From contig NZ_CP095043.1 in assembly GCF_022919175.1 (NCBI RefSeq), forward strand, positions 1,550,001 through 1,614,000: 64,000 nt of DNA, given 5' to 3'. Below, piece after piece: positions 16,729-25,465 of this stretch; position 1 is the stretch's first letter; every line of letters starts with the position of its first letter. The notes below the pieces were generated by a model. It made no database searches. It was given only the letters and a program-made list of their open reading frames with translations, and had not been told where the DNA came from. The stretch comes from Leucobacter rhizosphaerae (GTDB lineage Bacteria; Actinomycetota; Actinomycetes; Actinomycetales; Microbacteriaceae). The translations under genes were made by a program, and so were the position numbers.

Positions 16729-16784
16729 CGCCGGATCGGCAGCGCGGCCGCGGCCGAGAGTCGCCGGATCGGCAGCGCGGCCGC
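16729..16784. repeat. Pair of 23-bp direct repeats
   Basis: An identical 23-bp sequence beginning CGCCGGATCGGCAGCG and ending CGGCCGC occurs at 16729-16751 and 16762-16784, 33 bp apart. It lies between the convergent AraC and MFS genes and contains no reading frame of note. Confidence 0.8.
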
Positions 16785-16818
16785 CTGCAGCACGGCCGCC
16801 GCGACCACCGCCGGCGGC

Positions 16819-18066
16819 TCAGTCCCGCGACACCGAGGGGCCGCGCCGCGCCGACATCCGATCCGAGCACCCGAACAGCACCGCCCCGATCAGCAGGAGC
16901 GCCGCACCGGCCGCGTACACCGGCGCGATCCCGAGCAGGTCGATCAACGCGCCGCCCACGGCTGCGGCGATCATGATGCCGGCCTGGAAGCCGACCACGA
17001 TCAGGCTGCCGCCGGCCTCGAGCTGGTCGGGCATCCGGTGCCCGACCCAGGTGTTCGCGATCAGCAGCCACGAGGCGAAGAAGAAGCCCCACACGAACAC
17101 GGCAGCGCCCGTGGCCCACATCGAGCCGGACACGGCGACCACGAGCAGCAGCAGCCCCGCGATCACCACCGGGGTGAGCACGGCGAGCACCCGATAGCGG
17201 CGATCCACGACCATGCCGATCACCAGGTTGCCGATGAGGCCCCCGAGCCCGAAGAGCGCGAGCAGCACGACGATCGTGTCGGCACCGATGGGCACACCGC
17301 CGTCGCTCACCCGCTCCAGGGCGACGCGCACGTAGGTGTAGGCCAGGAAGTGTCCCGACACCACGAGGATGTTCGCGATCACGCCGATCCCGATCCCGGG
17401 TCGGCGGAGCGCTGCAACGAGGGTGGAGAGCCGGGCGGAACCCGCGGCCGGCACGGAGGGCAGCACGAACCGCAGCTGCACCGCGAGTGCGGCGCTCAGG
17501 ATCGCGGCGATCCCGAACACCCCGCGCCAGTCGATGAGCTCGCTCAGCATGACCCCGAGCGGCACGCCCGCGACGGTGGCGAGGGAGACGCCGGCGGAGT
17601 TGAACATCACCGCGCGACCGAGTCGCTCCGGGCCCGCGATGCGCGCGGCCACGGTCACCGACATCGCCCAGAACCCCGAGATCGCCACCCCCAGGAGGAA
17701 GCGGGCGAGGAGCACCAGCACGAGGCTCGGCGCGACCGCGACCAGCGCGTTCGAGACCGCGGCGGCGATCGACATCCACATGAGCAGCGACCGGCGATCG
17801 AGCCGCGGCAGCAGGATTCCGACGGTCGGCGCCGCGAGCAGCCCCGCGAGCGCGGTGATCGAGACCATCTGCCCGGCCTGCCCGGTCGTGACGTCGAGTC
17901 CATCGGCGATCCGGGTCAGCATGCCGCTCGGCAGGAACTCGGCGGTCACCAGGAAGAAGCTCGTGAGCATCATGGTGATGAGCGCCCCGTAGGCGAGTCG
18001 CGGCGGGCGCTCCGGGCCCTGCTCGGGGCCGGTCGGGATCGTGGGGACGGGTGCGGTGACGGTCAT
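16819..18066 (-). CDS. MFS transporter (DHA1-like)
   Basis: 415-residue major facilitator with 12 predicted helices. It begins TAPVPTIPTGPEQGP, then GALITMMLTSFFLVTAEFLP, and the conserved loop 2-3 motif appears as GILLPRLDRRSLLMW. Helix-5 sequence NSAGVSLATVAGVPLGVML matches the DHA1 drug/sugar-efflux group (AraJ/NepI-like). The start at 18066 gives the usual length; the frame remains open to 18309 but that section has no membrane character. Export of a drug, sugar or purine is plausible; the substrate is not readable from sequence. Confidence 0.85.
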   Translation of the reverse strand: MTVTAPVPTIPTGPEQGPERPPRLAYGALITMMLTSFFLVTAEFLPSGMLTRIADGLDVTTGQAGQMVSITALAGLLAAPTVGILLPRLDRRSLLMWMSIAAAVSNALVAVAPSLVLVLLARFLLGVAISGFWAMSVTVAARIAGPERLGRAVMFNSAGVSLATVAGVPLGVMLSELIDWRGVFGIAAILSAALAVQLRFVLPSVPAAGSARLSTLVAALRRPGIGIGVIANILVVSGHFLAYTYVRVALERVSDGGVPIGADTIVVLLALFGLGGLIGNLVIGMVVDRRYRVLAVLTPVVIAGLLLLVVAVSGSMWATGAAVFVWGFFFASWLLIANTWVGHRMPDQLEAGGSLIVVGFQAGIMIAAAVGGALIDLLGIAPVYAAGAALLLIGAVLFGCSDRMSARRGPSVSRD

Positions 18067-18175
18067 GACTCCATCATGCTCCGACGGCGGATCGAGCGCC
18101 CGACGCCGAGTCCCGGGCATCCGACCGATCGTCCGCGGGCTGCGCGTGCGGGATCGCGGTTGCGCGTCGCGCGAT

Positions 18176-19102
18176 TCAGGCCCGTGGCCGGGACAGTGTT
18201 GCCACTGCGACCCCCGCGAGGCACACGGCACCCCCGATGAGCGCCGCAACCGCCGGAACCTCGGCGAGGAGCATCCAGGACAGCAGCACGACAATCGGTG
18301 GCACGACATAGGTCGAGGCGGCGAGCCGGCCGGCGCTCATCCGCGACAGCGCGACGCCCCAGGTCGCGAAGGCGATGGCGGTCGGGAACACCCCGAGGTA
18401 GACGACGCCGAGGATCGACGGAAGCGGTGCACGCCCGACCGCTGCGACGAGTTCGGGGGCGAACGGCAGGCAGACAAGGGCACCGACGAGGCAGCCGAGC
18501 CACGTGATCGTCAGCGGGTCGATGCGAATCAGCACCCGCTTCTGCACGATGACACTCGCGGCGTACAGGACCGCCGCCACCAGGGCGAGCAGCATCCCCG
18601 TCGCATCACCCTGCCCCGTCCAGGTCGTCGATGCGATGGCCACGACGCCGAGCAGCGCGACCGACATGCCGATCATCAGTCGCGCCGGGAACCCCTCGCC
18701 GAGCAGAAGTCCCGCGAACACGGCGACGAGCAGGGGCGAGACATTGACCAGCAGTGCGGTGGTGCCCGCATCGAGCCGCAACTCGGCTGCGTTCAGCGCG
18801 AGGTTGTAGCCTCCGAACCACGCGGCGCCCCAGGCGATCGCGACGGCGAGGACCCGGCCGCGCGGGAGCACCGGGAGGGTGCCGGATCGCACCGCCCGAA
18901 CGCCGACGAACACGGTGAGGGCGATGACCCCGACACCGAGACGCCCGAGCGCGAGTGCACCGGGCGAGAACTCGGCACCCACGGCACGGATCACGACGAA
19001 CGCGGACGCCCAGAGCAGCACGGTGACCCCGACCATCAGCAGCGGCAGCGTGCGATTCGGTGACGCACTGGACCGTGACGCGACGGGGGTGGAAGTGACC
19101 AT
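18176..19102 (-). CDS. EamA/DMT family transporter
   Basis: 308-residue drug/metabolite-type carrier with ten hydrophobic segments and two EamA halves. Half 1 contains VTVLLWASAFVVIRAVGAEFSPGAL-type sequence and the second repeat starts at about residue 155. The family motif PLLVAVFAGLLLGE is visible. ATG at 19102 is used; GTG at 19135 and ATG at 19129 are possible earlier starts. It is divergent from the LysR regulator with only 81 bp between them, the standard arrangement for a LysR-controlled exporter. Confidence 0.85.
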   Translation of the reverse strand: MVTSTPVASRSSASPNRTLPLLMVGVTVLLWASAFVVIRAVGAEFSPGALALGRLGVGVIALTVFVGVRAVRSGTLPVLPRGRVLAVAIAWGAAWFGGYNLALNAAELRLDAGTTALLVNVSPLLVAVFAGLLLGEGFPARLMIGMSVALLGVVAIASTTWTGQGDATGMLLALVAAVLYAASVIVQKRVLIRIDPLTITWLGCLVGALVCLPFAPELVAAVGRAPLPSILGVVYLGVFPTAIAFATWGVALSRMSAGRLAASTYVVPPIVVLLSWMLLAEVPAVAALIGGAVCLAGVAVATLSRPRA

Positions 19103-19171
19103 GACTTCATGGTGCTCCCAGTCACGCATTAGCACCAGTTCATATCCCTATCCGACACTTCAGTGGAGCTG

Positions 19172-19177
19172 TAGTAT
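19172..19177 (+). promoter_or_regulatory. -10 box of a leaderless promoter (LysR gene)
   Basis: TAGTAT ends six bases before the ATG at 19184; no Shine-Dalgarno sequence is present. Confidence 0.6.
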
Positions 19178-19183
19178 CGCAGC

Positions 19184-20143
19184 ATGATCGACCTGCATCG
19201 TCTCCGCATCTTCCGCTCGGTCGTTGCCAGCGGTTCGGTGCAGGCCGCGGCCGCGCACCTCGGGTACACCTCGTCGGCGGTGAGTCAGCACCTCACCGCG
19301 CTGCAGCGGGAGCTCGGACTCACGCTGCTCGAACGCGCCGGGCGAGGCGTGCGCCCCACCGCTGCGGGCCTCACGCTCGCCGCGGAGGCCGACGGTGTGC
19401 TCGCCCGGATCGGTGAGGCGGAGACCCTGGTCTCCGACCTGCGCACAGGCCGCACGGGCAGACTCTCGATCGCCTACTTCGCATCGGTCGGCAGTGCCTG
19501 GCTGCCGCCCGTCGTGCGGCGTCTCTCAGAGGACTTCCCGGGGGTCCGGCTCGATCTGCGGCTCAGCGACAACACCCCGGAGAACACGGACGAACTCGCG
19601 GATCTTCACCTCGTCGTCGCACGGCACGACTTCGCGGCGGGGCGCGGCTTCACCGCGCACCACCTGCTCGACGAGCCCTACGTCGTCGCGCTGCCTGCGG
19701 GCCACCCACTCGCGACCGCCTCGAGCGTGGAGCTGAGCGCCCTCCCCGCTGAACGCTGGATCGACAACGACTTCACCCGCGGCTGGTGCCGCCAGGTGCT
19801 GCTCGACGCGTGCGCCGCCGCGGGGTTCCGCCCGACCTTCCACGTCGAGACGCACGACTACCGCGCCGCGATGGCGTTCGTGTCCGCCGGGATCGGGATC
19901 ACGGTCCTGCCGGCGCTCGGCGCGGTCGAGCCGCCGGCAGGAGTCGAGCTCCGTCCGCTCGTGAACCCCACGCCGGTACGCTCCATTCACGCCGTGGTGC
20001 GCGATGCCGTCGCGGTCACTCCGACGGCCCGCGCGGCGCTCGACCTGCTCAGGGCCGAGGCGAGACGCAACCGCACGGAGGCATCGCACGACACGCCCGC
20101 AGCAACGCGAAACGGGGCCGGTACCGACGTACCGACCCCGTGA
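19184..20143 (+). CDS. LysR family transcriptional regulator
   Basis: 319-residue regulator. The N-terminal winged helix (residues 1-60) reads MIDLHRLRIFRSVVASGSVQ, then AAAHLGYTSSAVSQHLTALQ and ELGLTLLERAGRGVRPT. The effector domain begins near residue 88 (GRLSIAYFASVGSAWLPPVV). It is divergent from the EamA exporter, its likely target. The last 30 bp of the gene form half of a bidirectional terminator hairpin shared with icd. Confidence 0.9.
   Translation: MIDLHRLRIFRSVVASGSVQAAAAHLGYTSSAVSQHLTALQRELGLTLLERAGRGVRPTAAGLTLAAEADGVLARIGEAETLVSDLRTGRTGRLSIAYFASVGSAWLPPVVRRLSEDFPGVRLDLRLSDNTPENTDELADLHLVVARHDFAAGRGFTAHHLLDEPYVVALPAGHPLATASSVELSALPAERWIDNDFTRGWCRQVLLDACAAAGFRPTFHVETHDYRAAMAFVSAGIGITVLPALGAVEPPAGVELRPLVNPTPVRSIHAVVRDAVAVTPTARAALDLLRAEARRNRTEASHDTPAATRNGAGTDVPTP
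20112..20141. terminator. Bidirectional terminator hairpin (LysR gene / icd)
   Basis: 13-bp arms ACGGGGCCGGTAC (20112-20124) and GTACCGACCCCGT (20129-20141) with one mismatch and a four-base loop. The hairpin overlaps the 3' end of the LysR gene and lies 34 bp past the icd stop. No T-run is present, as is common in high-GC actinobacteria. Confidence 0.6.
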
Positions 20144-20175
20144 TCCCGCGGCGAAACGCGGAAGATCCGAACTGA

Positions 20176-21402
20176 CTACGCCAGGCGCGTTTGCAGGTTC
20201 TCGTCGATCGCTGCGAGGAAGTCCTCGGTCGTGAGGAACGCCTGATCCGGGCCGACGAGGAGCGCGAGGTCCTTGGTCATCTTGCCGGACTCGACGGTCT
20301 TGATGACCACGTCCTCGAGCGTCAGCGCGAACTCGATGAGCGCGTCGTTGCCGTCGAGCTTGCCGCGGTGCTGCAGCCCACGGGTCCACGCGAAGATCGA
20401 GGCGATCGGGTTCGTGGAGGTGGGCTTGCCCTGCTGGTGCTGCCGGTAGTGACGCGTCACGGTGCCGTGCGCGGCCTCCGCCTCGACGACCTTGCCGTCC
20501 GGCGTCGCGAGCACGGAGGTCATGAGGCCGAGCGAGCCGAAGCCCTGCGCAACGGTGTCCGACTGCACGTCGCCGTCGTAGTTCTTGCAGGCCCAGACGT
20601 AGCCGCCCTCCCACTTCATGGCCGAGGCGACCATGTCGTCGATGAGGCGGTGCTCGTAGGTGAGGCCCGCGGCCTCGAACTGCTCCTTGAACTCGGTGTC
20701 GTAAATCTCCTGGAAGATGTCCTTGAAGCGGCCGTCGTAGGCCTTCAGGATCGTGTTCTTCGTGGAGAGGTAGACCGGGTACTTGCGGTTCAGACCGTAG
20801 TTCAGTGAGGCGCGCGCGAAGTCGCGGATCGAGGCGTCGAGGTTGTACTGCACCTGAGCGATGCCGTCGCCGGGCGACTGGAAGACCTCGAACTTCTGCG
20901 GCTCGGAGCCATCGTTCGGGGTGAACTCGACCGTGAGGGTGCCCTCGCCCTGGAAGCGGAAATCGGTCGCGCGGTACTGGTCGCCGAAGGCGTGGCGGCC
21001 GATGATGATCGGCTTGTTCCAGCCCGGCACCAGACGCGGGATGTTCGAGATGATGATGGGCTCGCGGAAGATCACGCCGCCGAGGATGTTGCGGATCGTG
21101 CCGTTCGGGCTCCGCCACATCTTCTTCAGGCCGAACTCCTCGACGCGCGCCTCGTCGGGGGTGATCGTCGCGCACTTGACGCCGACGCCGTGCTTCTGGA
21201 TGGCGTGCGCCGCATCGATCGTGACCTGGTCGTTGGTCTCGTCGCGGTACTGGATCCCGAGGTCGTAGTACTCGAGCGTGAGGTCGAGATAGGGGTGGAT
21301 CAGGCGGTCCTTGATGAACTGCCAGATGATGCGAGTCATCTCGTCGCCGTCGAGCTCGACGACCGTACCTTCAACCTTGATCTTCGCCAACGCTTCTCCC
21401 AT
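20176..21402 (-). CDS. icd: NADP-dependent isocitrate dehydrogenase (homodimeric type)
   Basis: 408-residue TCA-cycle enzyme converting isocitrate to 2-oxoglutarate, CO2 and NADPH. It belongs to the eukaryote-like homodimeric group: [55 protein letters not shown], the substrate-binding [28 protein letters not shown] with catalytic Lys and Asp, and the NADP region [21 protein letters not shown] -10 TAAGAT at 21427-21432 would start transcription about 20 nt before ATG 21402, which favours this start over the ATG at 21423. A palindrome overlaps the -35 region. It is monocistronic and divergent from the ROK gene. Confidence 0.95.
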   Translation of the reverse strand: MGEALAKIKVEGTVVELDGDEMTRIIWQFIKDRLIHPYLDLTLEYYDLGIQYRDETNDQVTIDAAHAIQKHGVGVKCATITPDEARVEEFGLKKMWRSPNGTIRNILGGVIFREPIIISNIPRLVPGWNKPIIIGRHAFGDQYRATDFRFQGEGTLTVEFTPNDGSEPQKFEVFQSPGDGIAQVQYNLDASIRDFARASLNYGLNRKYPVYLSTKNTILKAYDGRFKDIFQEIYDTEFKEQFEAAGLTYEHRLIDDMVASAMKWEGGYVWACKNYDGDVQSDTVAQGFGSLGLMTSVLATPDGKVVEAEAAHGTVTRHYRQHQQGKPTSTNPIASIFAWTRGLQHRGKLDGNDALIEFALTLEDVVIKTVESGKMTKDLALLVGPDQAFLTTEDFLAAIDENLQTRLA

Positions 21403-21426
21403 GTCTTGATGTGTGAGCCGCATTCC

Positions 21427-21432
21427 ATCTTA
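21427..21432 (-). promoter_or_regulatory. -10 box of the icd promoter
   Basis: TAAGAT on the minus strand lies about 25 bp before the preferred start. The corresponding -35 region (21450-21455) is a poor match and lies inside the palindrome 21448-21467. Confidence 0.4.
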
Positions 21433-21447
21433 CCCGAGGTTGCGAGT

Positions 21448-21467
21448 TTGTCTTGACGTCGAGATAA
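21448..21467. promoter_or_regulatory. Candidate operator palindrome at icd
   Basis: TCTTGAC-GTCGAGA (21451-21464) is a palindrome with one mismatched pair, extended by TT/AA pairs to 20 bp. It overlaps the -35 region of icd. The regulator is not identifiable from the window. Confidence 0.45.
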
Positions 21468-21575
21468 TCCGCGAACCGCTGATTGCCGGTTACGCTGGTG
21501 GAGCGGGTGCTGATCCCGCTCGCCCACCGTCGGGCCCCGGACCCGGCCGCGCGACGCGAGAGAGACGGAGCCCCC

Positions 21576-22484
21576 ATGACCACACCACGCCCCGCGCACA
21601 TCGGCATGGACATCGGCGGCACCAAGACCGAGGCGCTCGTGCTCGACGCCGACGGTCAGGTCGAAGCCCGGATCTCGTTTCCCACGGAGCAGGGCGACGA
21701 GGGGGTGCTGGGCACCGCGGAGCGCGCCATCGCCGCGCTCTGCGAGCGCAGCGGACGCACGCTCGTCGATGTGTCATCGGTCGGAATCGGGATCCCGGGT
21801 CAGGTCGATCACGAGCTCGGTACCGTGCGGCACGCCTACAACATCGGCATCGACGAGCTGGATCTGGCCGCGCGCCTGCAGGAGCGCATCGGCCTCCCCG
21901 TCTCACTCGACAACGACGTCACGGCTGCCGCGATCGGCGCCGCTCACCTCATGGAGCTCCCCGGCACCACCGCGTACCTCAATCTGGGCACCGGGATCGC
22001 CGCGGGCTTCGTCATCGACGATCAGCCGCTGCGGGGGGCCCACGGAATCACCGGCGAGATCGGTCACCTCGCGATCGATCCGCTCGGCCGCCCGTGCCCG
22101 TGCGGTCAGACGGGGTGCCTCGAGACCGTTGCGAGCGGGTCGGCGCTGAAATCGTTCTGGCACCCGGACGGCGACGGCCGTGTGCTGCTCGCCGACGCGG
22201 CGGCCGGGGATCCGGCGGCCGTCGAGGCGCTCTCGCTGCTCGTGACGGGGGCCGCGGCCGGGATCCGGCTCCTCGTCATGACGTTCGATCCGCACACCCT
22301 CGTGATCGGCGGCGGGCTGAGGATGCTCGGCGCTCCGCTCCTGGACGGGATCCGCGACACCCTGGACGGATGGGCCGACGCATCGCCGTTCCTCGCGAGC
22401 CTCGGCATGAGCGACCGCATCCGGATCCTCCCCGACGGGTCTCCGGCAGCCGCGGTCGGCGCGGCGCTCTCCTACCGCTCGTAG
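21576..22484 (+). CDS. ROK family sugar kinase (glucokinase-like)
   Basis: 302-residue ROK (repressor/ORF/kinase) protein lacking the DNA-binding half, hence a kinase. The ATP phosphate-binding motif is DIGGTKTEALV (residues 12-22). The catalytic Asp is in LDNDVTAAA. The zinc signature is His164 in GEIGH plus Cys174, Cys176 and Cys181 in CPCGQTGCLE. A second ATP segment is NLGTGIAAGFV. The ATG at 21576 follows CGGAG by five bases. It probably phosphorylates glucose or N-acetyl-sugars; the exact sugar is not determined. A TACGCT -10 at 21491 suggests a leader of about 70 nt. Confidence 0.9.
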   Translation: MTTPRPAHIGMDIGGTKTEALVLDADGQVEARISFPTEQGDEGVLGTAERAIAALCERSGRTLVDVSSVGIGIPGQVDHELGTVRHAYNIGIDELDLAARLQERIGLPVSLDNDVTAAAIGAAHLMELPGTTAYLNLGTGIAAGFVIDDQPLRGAHGITGEIGHLAIDPLGRPCPCGQTGCLETVASGSALKSFWHPDGDGRVLLADAAAGDPAAVEALSLLVTGAAAGIRLLVMTFDPHTLVIGGGLRMLGAPLLDGIRDTLDGWADASPFLASLGMSDRIRILPDGSPAAAVGAALSYRS

Positions 22485-22522
22485 CGGGCGGATCCCGTGC
22501 TTGCGCATCGGCGGGCACACGC

Positions 22523-22528
22523 TAGCCT
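22523..22528 (+). promoter_or_regulatory. -10 box of a leaderless promoter (GNAT gene)
   Basis: TAGCCT ends six bases before the ATG at 22535. Confidence 0.6.
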
Positions 22529-22534
22529 GGACCC

Positions 22535-22993
22535 ATGAGCGCACTGAGACTGGAAGAACTGTCCGCCGGCACCATCGTCGCCGTCAACACGCTCGGCCTG
22601 AAGCCGGGCCAGGAGCAGTTCGTCACGCCGGTCTCCTATGCCGCCGCCGCCGCGGTGACCCCTGCGCACACCGCCTGGCAGCGCGTGGTGCTCGACAACG
22701 ATCGGGTCGTCGGCTTCATCCACGGCAACTTCGATCCGGATGCCCCACAGGAGGAGTTCCGCGCGGCGCTCTGGCGCATCAACGTCGACGCCGATGCGCA
22801 GGGCATGGGTGTCGGTACCTTCGCGGTTCGCGCACTCATCGAGGAGGCGCGTCGCCGTGAGGTCGAGCGACTGACCGTGCTCTGGGAGCGCGGCGAGGAC
22901 GGCCCCGAGGCGTTCTTCCTGTTCATCGGCTTCGTGCCGATCGGCGAGACGCCGTACGGGGAAGTCATCGGCGCGATCCAGCTCTCGGAGTGA
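22535..22993 (+). CDS. GNAT family N-acetyltransferase
   Basis: 152-residue acetyl-CoA-dependent acyltransferase. The acetyl-CoA loop (motif A) is seen in INVDADAQGMGVGTFAVRAL, with QGMGVG matching the Q/RxxGxG consensus, followed by the motif-B-like FLFIGFVPIGET end. A V-shaped region RVVGFIHGNFDP precedes it. The message is likely leaderless. Its stop overlaps the start of the RarD-like transporter by four bases (GTGA, 22990-22993), so the two are coupled. The acceptor substrate is unknown. Confidence 0.83.
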   Translation: MSALRLEELSAGTIVAVNTLGLKPGQEQFVTPVSYAAAAAVTPAHTAWQRVVLDNDRVVGFIHGNFDPDAPQEEFRAALWRINVDADAQGMGVGTFAVRALIEEARRREVERLTVLWERGEDGPEAFFLFIGFVPIGETPYGEVIGAIQLSE

Positions 22994-23913
22994 CGCGGCA
23001 GCTCTCCCAGGGATCCCGCGGCGCACTCGCGTCGGTCGGCTCGTCCCTCGCCTTCGCGGGCGTCTACTTCGTCACACCGCTGCTCGCTCCCGCCGCAGCC
23101 GAATCCATCTGGGCGCTGCGCAATCTCATCACGCTCCCCGTCATCCTGCTGGCGATCATCGCCGTGCGGCAGGGGCACCTCATCACCGAGATCGCACGCC
23201 GGATCCGGCGCCGCCCGCTCCTGCTCCTCGGGATCCTGGTCTGCGGACTGCTGATCGCGGCGCAGCTCTGGGTGTTCACGTGGGCCCCGCTCCACGGCCG
23301 CGGGCTGCAGGTCGCGCTCGGCTACTTCCTCCTCCCACTGGTGCTCATCGTGCTGGGCCGCTTCCTCTACGGCGACCGGTTGAGCTGGTGGCAGTGGCTC
23401 GCCGCCGGCATCGCCGCCCTGGGCGTCGCGGTGGAGCTCGTGCGCGTGGGCGGGGTGTCCTGGGAGACGCTGCTCGTCGCCCTCGGCTACCCCCTCTACT
23501 TCGTGCTCCGGCGCGCGATGGGGACCGGGCACATGGGTGGGATGTTCTGGGAGTTCCTCGTGCTCGTCCCGCTCGCCGTCACCCTCGTGATGGTCGAGAT
23601 CGTGCGGGGCACCGCCACCGCCGAGAACCCCAGCCTGTGGTGGTCGGCGCCGCTGTTCGCCGTCTGGTCCGGGGTCGGGATCGTGCTCTACGTCGCGGCG
23701 TCTCGCCTGCTGACGATGAGCATCTTCGGGTTGCTGAGCTATCTCGAACCGGCCCTGCTCGTCGTCGCATCGGTGCTCAACGGCGAACGGATCACGGAAG
23801 GCGAGTGGTTCATCTACGGCGCGATCTGGACCTCTGTGCTCGTGCTCATCGCGGGCGGCACGGTGCTCGTGCTGCGATCCCGGAGAGGCCGCCCACCGGC
23901 GCCGGCCACCTGA
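22990..23913 (+). CDS. EamA family transporter, RarD-like
   Basis: 307-residue ten-helix carrier of the drug/metabolite superfamily. RarD-type features include a start TRQLSQGSRGALASVGSS, SIWALRNLITLPVILLAI, LWVFTWAPLHGRGLQVALGY (the W.P..G...A.LGYF signature) and YGDRLSWWQWLAAGIAALGV. It uses a GTG start at 22990 inside the stop of the upstream GNAT gene. Export of an amino acid or drug is likely; it may be functionally tied to the acetyltransferase (inference). Confidence 0.85.
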   Translation: MTRQLSQGSRGALASVGSSLAFAGVYFVTPLLAPAAAESIWALRNLITLPVILLAIIAVRQGHLITEIARRIRRRPLLLLGILVCGLLIAAQLWVFTWAPLHGRGLQVALGYFLLPLVLIVLGRFLYGDRLSWWQWLAAGIAALGVAVELVRVGGVSWETLLVALGYPLYFVLRRAMGTGHMGGMFWEFLVLVPLAVTLVMVEIVRGTATAENPSLWWSAPLFAVWSGVGIVLYVAASRLLTMSIFGLLSYLEPALLVVASVLNGERITEGEWFIYGAIWTSVLVLIAGGTVLVLRSRRGRPPAPAT

Positions 23914-23971
23914 CCGCGTCGCCCCGCCGGGTGTTCGCGCACAGCGGCTCGAATCAGAGCCCGCGCGCGTG

Positions 23972-23977
23972 TACAGT
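23972..23977 (+). promoter_or_regulatory. -10 box of a leaderless promoter (CsoR-like gene)
   Basis: TACAGT ends six bases before the ATG at 23984. Confidence 0.6.
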
Positions 23978-23983
23978 GCTGAC

Positions 23984-24316
23984 ATGAGCGACTCCCCGGA
24001 CTCCCCCGCCGTCACTACCGATCACGCCGATCACGGCGATCACGGATACATCGGCCACAAGGACGAACTCCTCAAGCGGCTGCGCCGCGCGGAGGGCCAG
24101 GTCCGGGGTGTGCACCGGATGGTCGAGGAGGATGTCTACTGCATCGACATCCTCACGCAGGTGTCCGCCGCGACGAAGGCGCTCGAGCGGGTCGCTCTGA
24201 GCCTCCTCGACGACCACCTCGGTCACTGCGTCGCCGCCGCAGCTGCCGAGGGCGGCGAGGTCGCCTCCGAGAAGCTCCAGGAGGCGTCGGCCGCGATCGC
24301 GCGCCTCGTCCGATAG
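23984..24316 (+). CDS. CsoR family copper-sensing transcriptional repressor
   Basis: 110-residue all-helical repressor of the CsoR/RcnR/FrmR family. The conserved KRLRRAEGQVRGVHRMVEED opens helix 1, and the Cu(I) ligand triad C-H-C is present as Cys53 (VYCIDIL), His78 and Cys82 (DDHLGHC). That pattern is the copper class rather than the nickel or formaldehyde class. The N-terminal tail is His-rich (DHADHGDHG), which is unusual and may bind extra metal. No copper ATPase, copZ or oxidase lies nearby, so its targets are elsewhere. The ATG at 23984 follows a leaderless TACAGT box. Confidence 0.87.
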   Translation: MSDSPDSPAVTTDHADHGDHGYIGHKDELLKRLRRAEGQVRGVHRMVEEDVYCIDILTQVSAATKALERVALSLLDDHLGHCVAAAAAEGGEVASEKLQEASAAIARLVR

Positions 24317-24373
24317 CCCCGCGGGGCTTGGAGGATTCACCCAGAAGACGCTCGGCATGCTCCGGCGAATCCA

Positions 24374-24379
24374 TAGACT
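24374..24379 (+). promoter_or_regulatory. -10 box upstream of the PPK2 gene
   Basis: TAGACT lies 54 bp before the PPK2 start. A ribosome binding site (AAGGA) precedes the ATG, so this message has a leader, unlike its neighbours. Confidence 0.35.
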
Positions 24380-24433
24380 GGGAATGACGGGGGCAGTCGA
24401 GCGTCCGTCGATCCGCACAGTGAAGGAACGCGC

Positions 24434-25393
24434 ATGGCACACGATTCCACCCCCGACTCCGCACACGAGTCCTTCGACCTGGCGGAGCCGGGTCAGGTCG
24501 ACGTCACCCCCGAGATCGATGAGATCAGCGAGCTCCTGAGCCATGAGCGCGAGGACGACAATGGACCGGACGCGGCGTGGCGTCAGGGGTACCCCTACTC
24601 CGAGAAGATCTCGCGCAAGGACTACGAGAAGCAGAAGCGGAAGCTGCAGATCGAGCTGCTGAAGCTGCAGGCGTGGGTCAAGGAGTCCGGGGAGCGCATC
24701 GTCATCCTCTTCGAGGGTCGCGACGCCGCCGGAAAGGGCGGCGCGATCAAACGCTTCACCGAGCACATGAACCCCCGTGGCGCCCGCGTCGTCGCGCTCG
24801 AGATCCCCACCGAGCGCGAGCGCACCCAGTGGTACTTCCAGCGTTATGTGCAGCATCTGCCCTCGGCCGGTGAGATCGTGCTCTTCGACCGCTCCTGGTA
24901 CAACCGGGCCGGGGTCGAGCGCGTCATGGGGTACTGCACCCCGCAGCAGTACCTCGAGTTCACCCGATCCGCCCCCGAGTTCGAGCGCATGCTCGTGAAC
25001 TCCGGCACGCACCTCATCAAGTTCTGGTTCTCGGTCGGCAAGGCCGAGCAGCGCGAGCGGTTCGTGGCGCGATCGCAGGATCGGGTCAAGCAGTGGAAGC
25101 TCTCCCCGACAGACCTCGCCAGCCTCGACAAGTGGGAGGACTACTCGGCCGCGAAGGAGGCCATGTTCTTCTACACCGACACGCCTCACGCGCCGTGGAC
25201 CGTCGTGAAGTCGAACGACAAGAAGCGGGCGCGGCTCGAGGCCATGCGCTGGGTCCTGTCGCGCTTCAACTACCCCGACAAGGATCACGCGGTGGTCGGT
25301 ACCCCCGACCCGAAGCTGATCGGCGCACCGTCGGCGGTCTACGACGAGGGTGAAACGCCCACCGGCACCTTCCCGGTCGTCAGCACGAACTGA
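24434..25393 (+). CDS. ppk2: Polyphosphate kinase 2 family protein
   Basis: 319-residue single-domain PPK2, which transfers phosphate between polyphosphate and nucleotides. Walker A is FEGRDAAGKGGAIKRF with residues 94-103 as the core. The lid and Walker B region reads VLFDRSWYNRAGVERVMGYC with Asp152. The IKFWFSVGKAEQRERF, KQWKLSPTDL and APWTVVKSNDKKRARLEAMR blocks are diagnostic of PPK2. A ~55-residue acidic N-terminal extension precedes the domain. The ATG at 24434 has AAGGAA upstream. The single-domain form usually phosphorylates nucleoside diphosphates. Confidence 0.93.
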   Translation: MAHDSTPDSAHESFDLAEPGQVDVTPEIDEISELLSHEREDDNGPDAAWRQGYPYSEKISRKDYEKQKRKLQIELLKLQAWVKESGERIVILFEGRDAAGKGGAIKRFTEHMNPRGARVVALEIPTERERTQWYFQRYVQHLPSAGEIVLFDRSWYNRAGVERVMGYCTPQQYLEFTRSAPEFERMLVNSGTHLIKFWFSVGKAEQRERFVARSQDRVKQWKLSPTDLASLDKWEDYSAAKEAMFFYTDTPHAPWTVVKSNDKKRARLEAMRWVLSRFNYPDKDHAVVGTPDPKLIGAPSAVYDEGETPTGTFPVVSTN

Positions 25394-25416
25394 GCGAGGC
25401 CGCCTGCGGGCGGCAC

Positions 25417-25458
25417 AAGGGGCGGTCGGCATCCTCGCTCGGATGCCGACCGCCCCTT
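25417..25458. terminator. Bidirectional terminator (PPK2 gene / ccsB)
   Basis: Perfect 18-bp arms AAGGGGCGGTCGGCATCC (25417-25434) and their complement (25441-25458) around TCGCTC. They lie between convergent genes; the arms end in AA/TT, the closest thing to an intrinsic terminator in this window. Confidence 0.85.
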
Positions 25459-25465
25459 GACCGTG

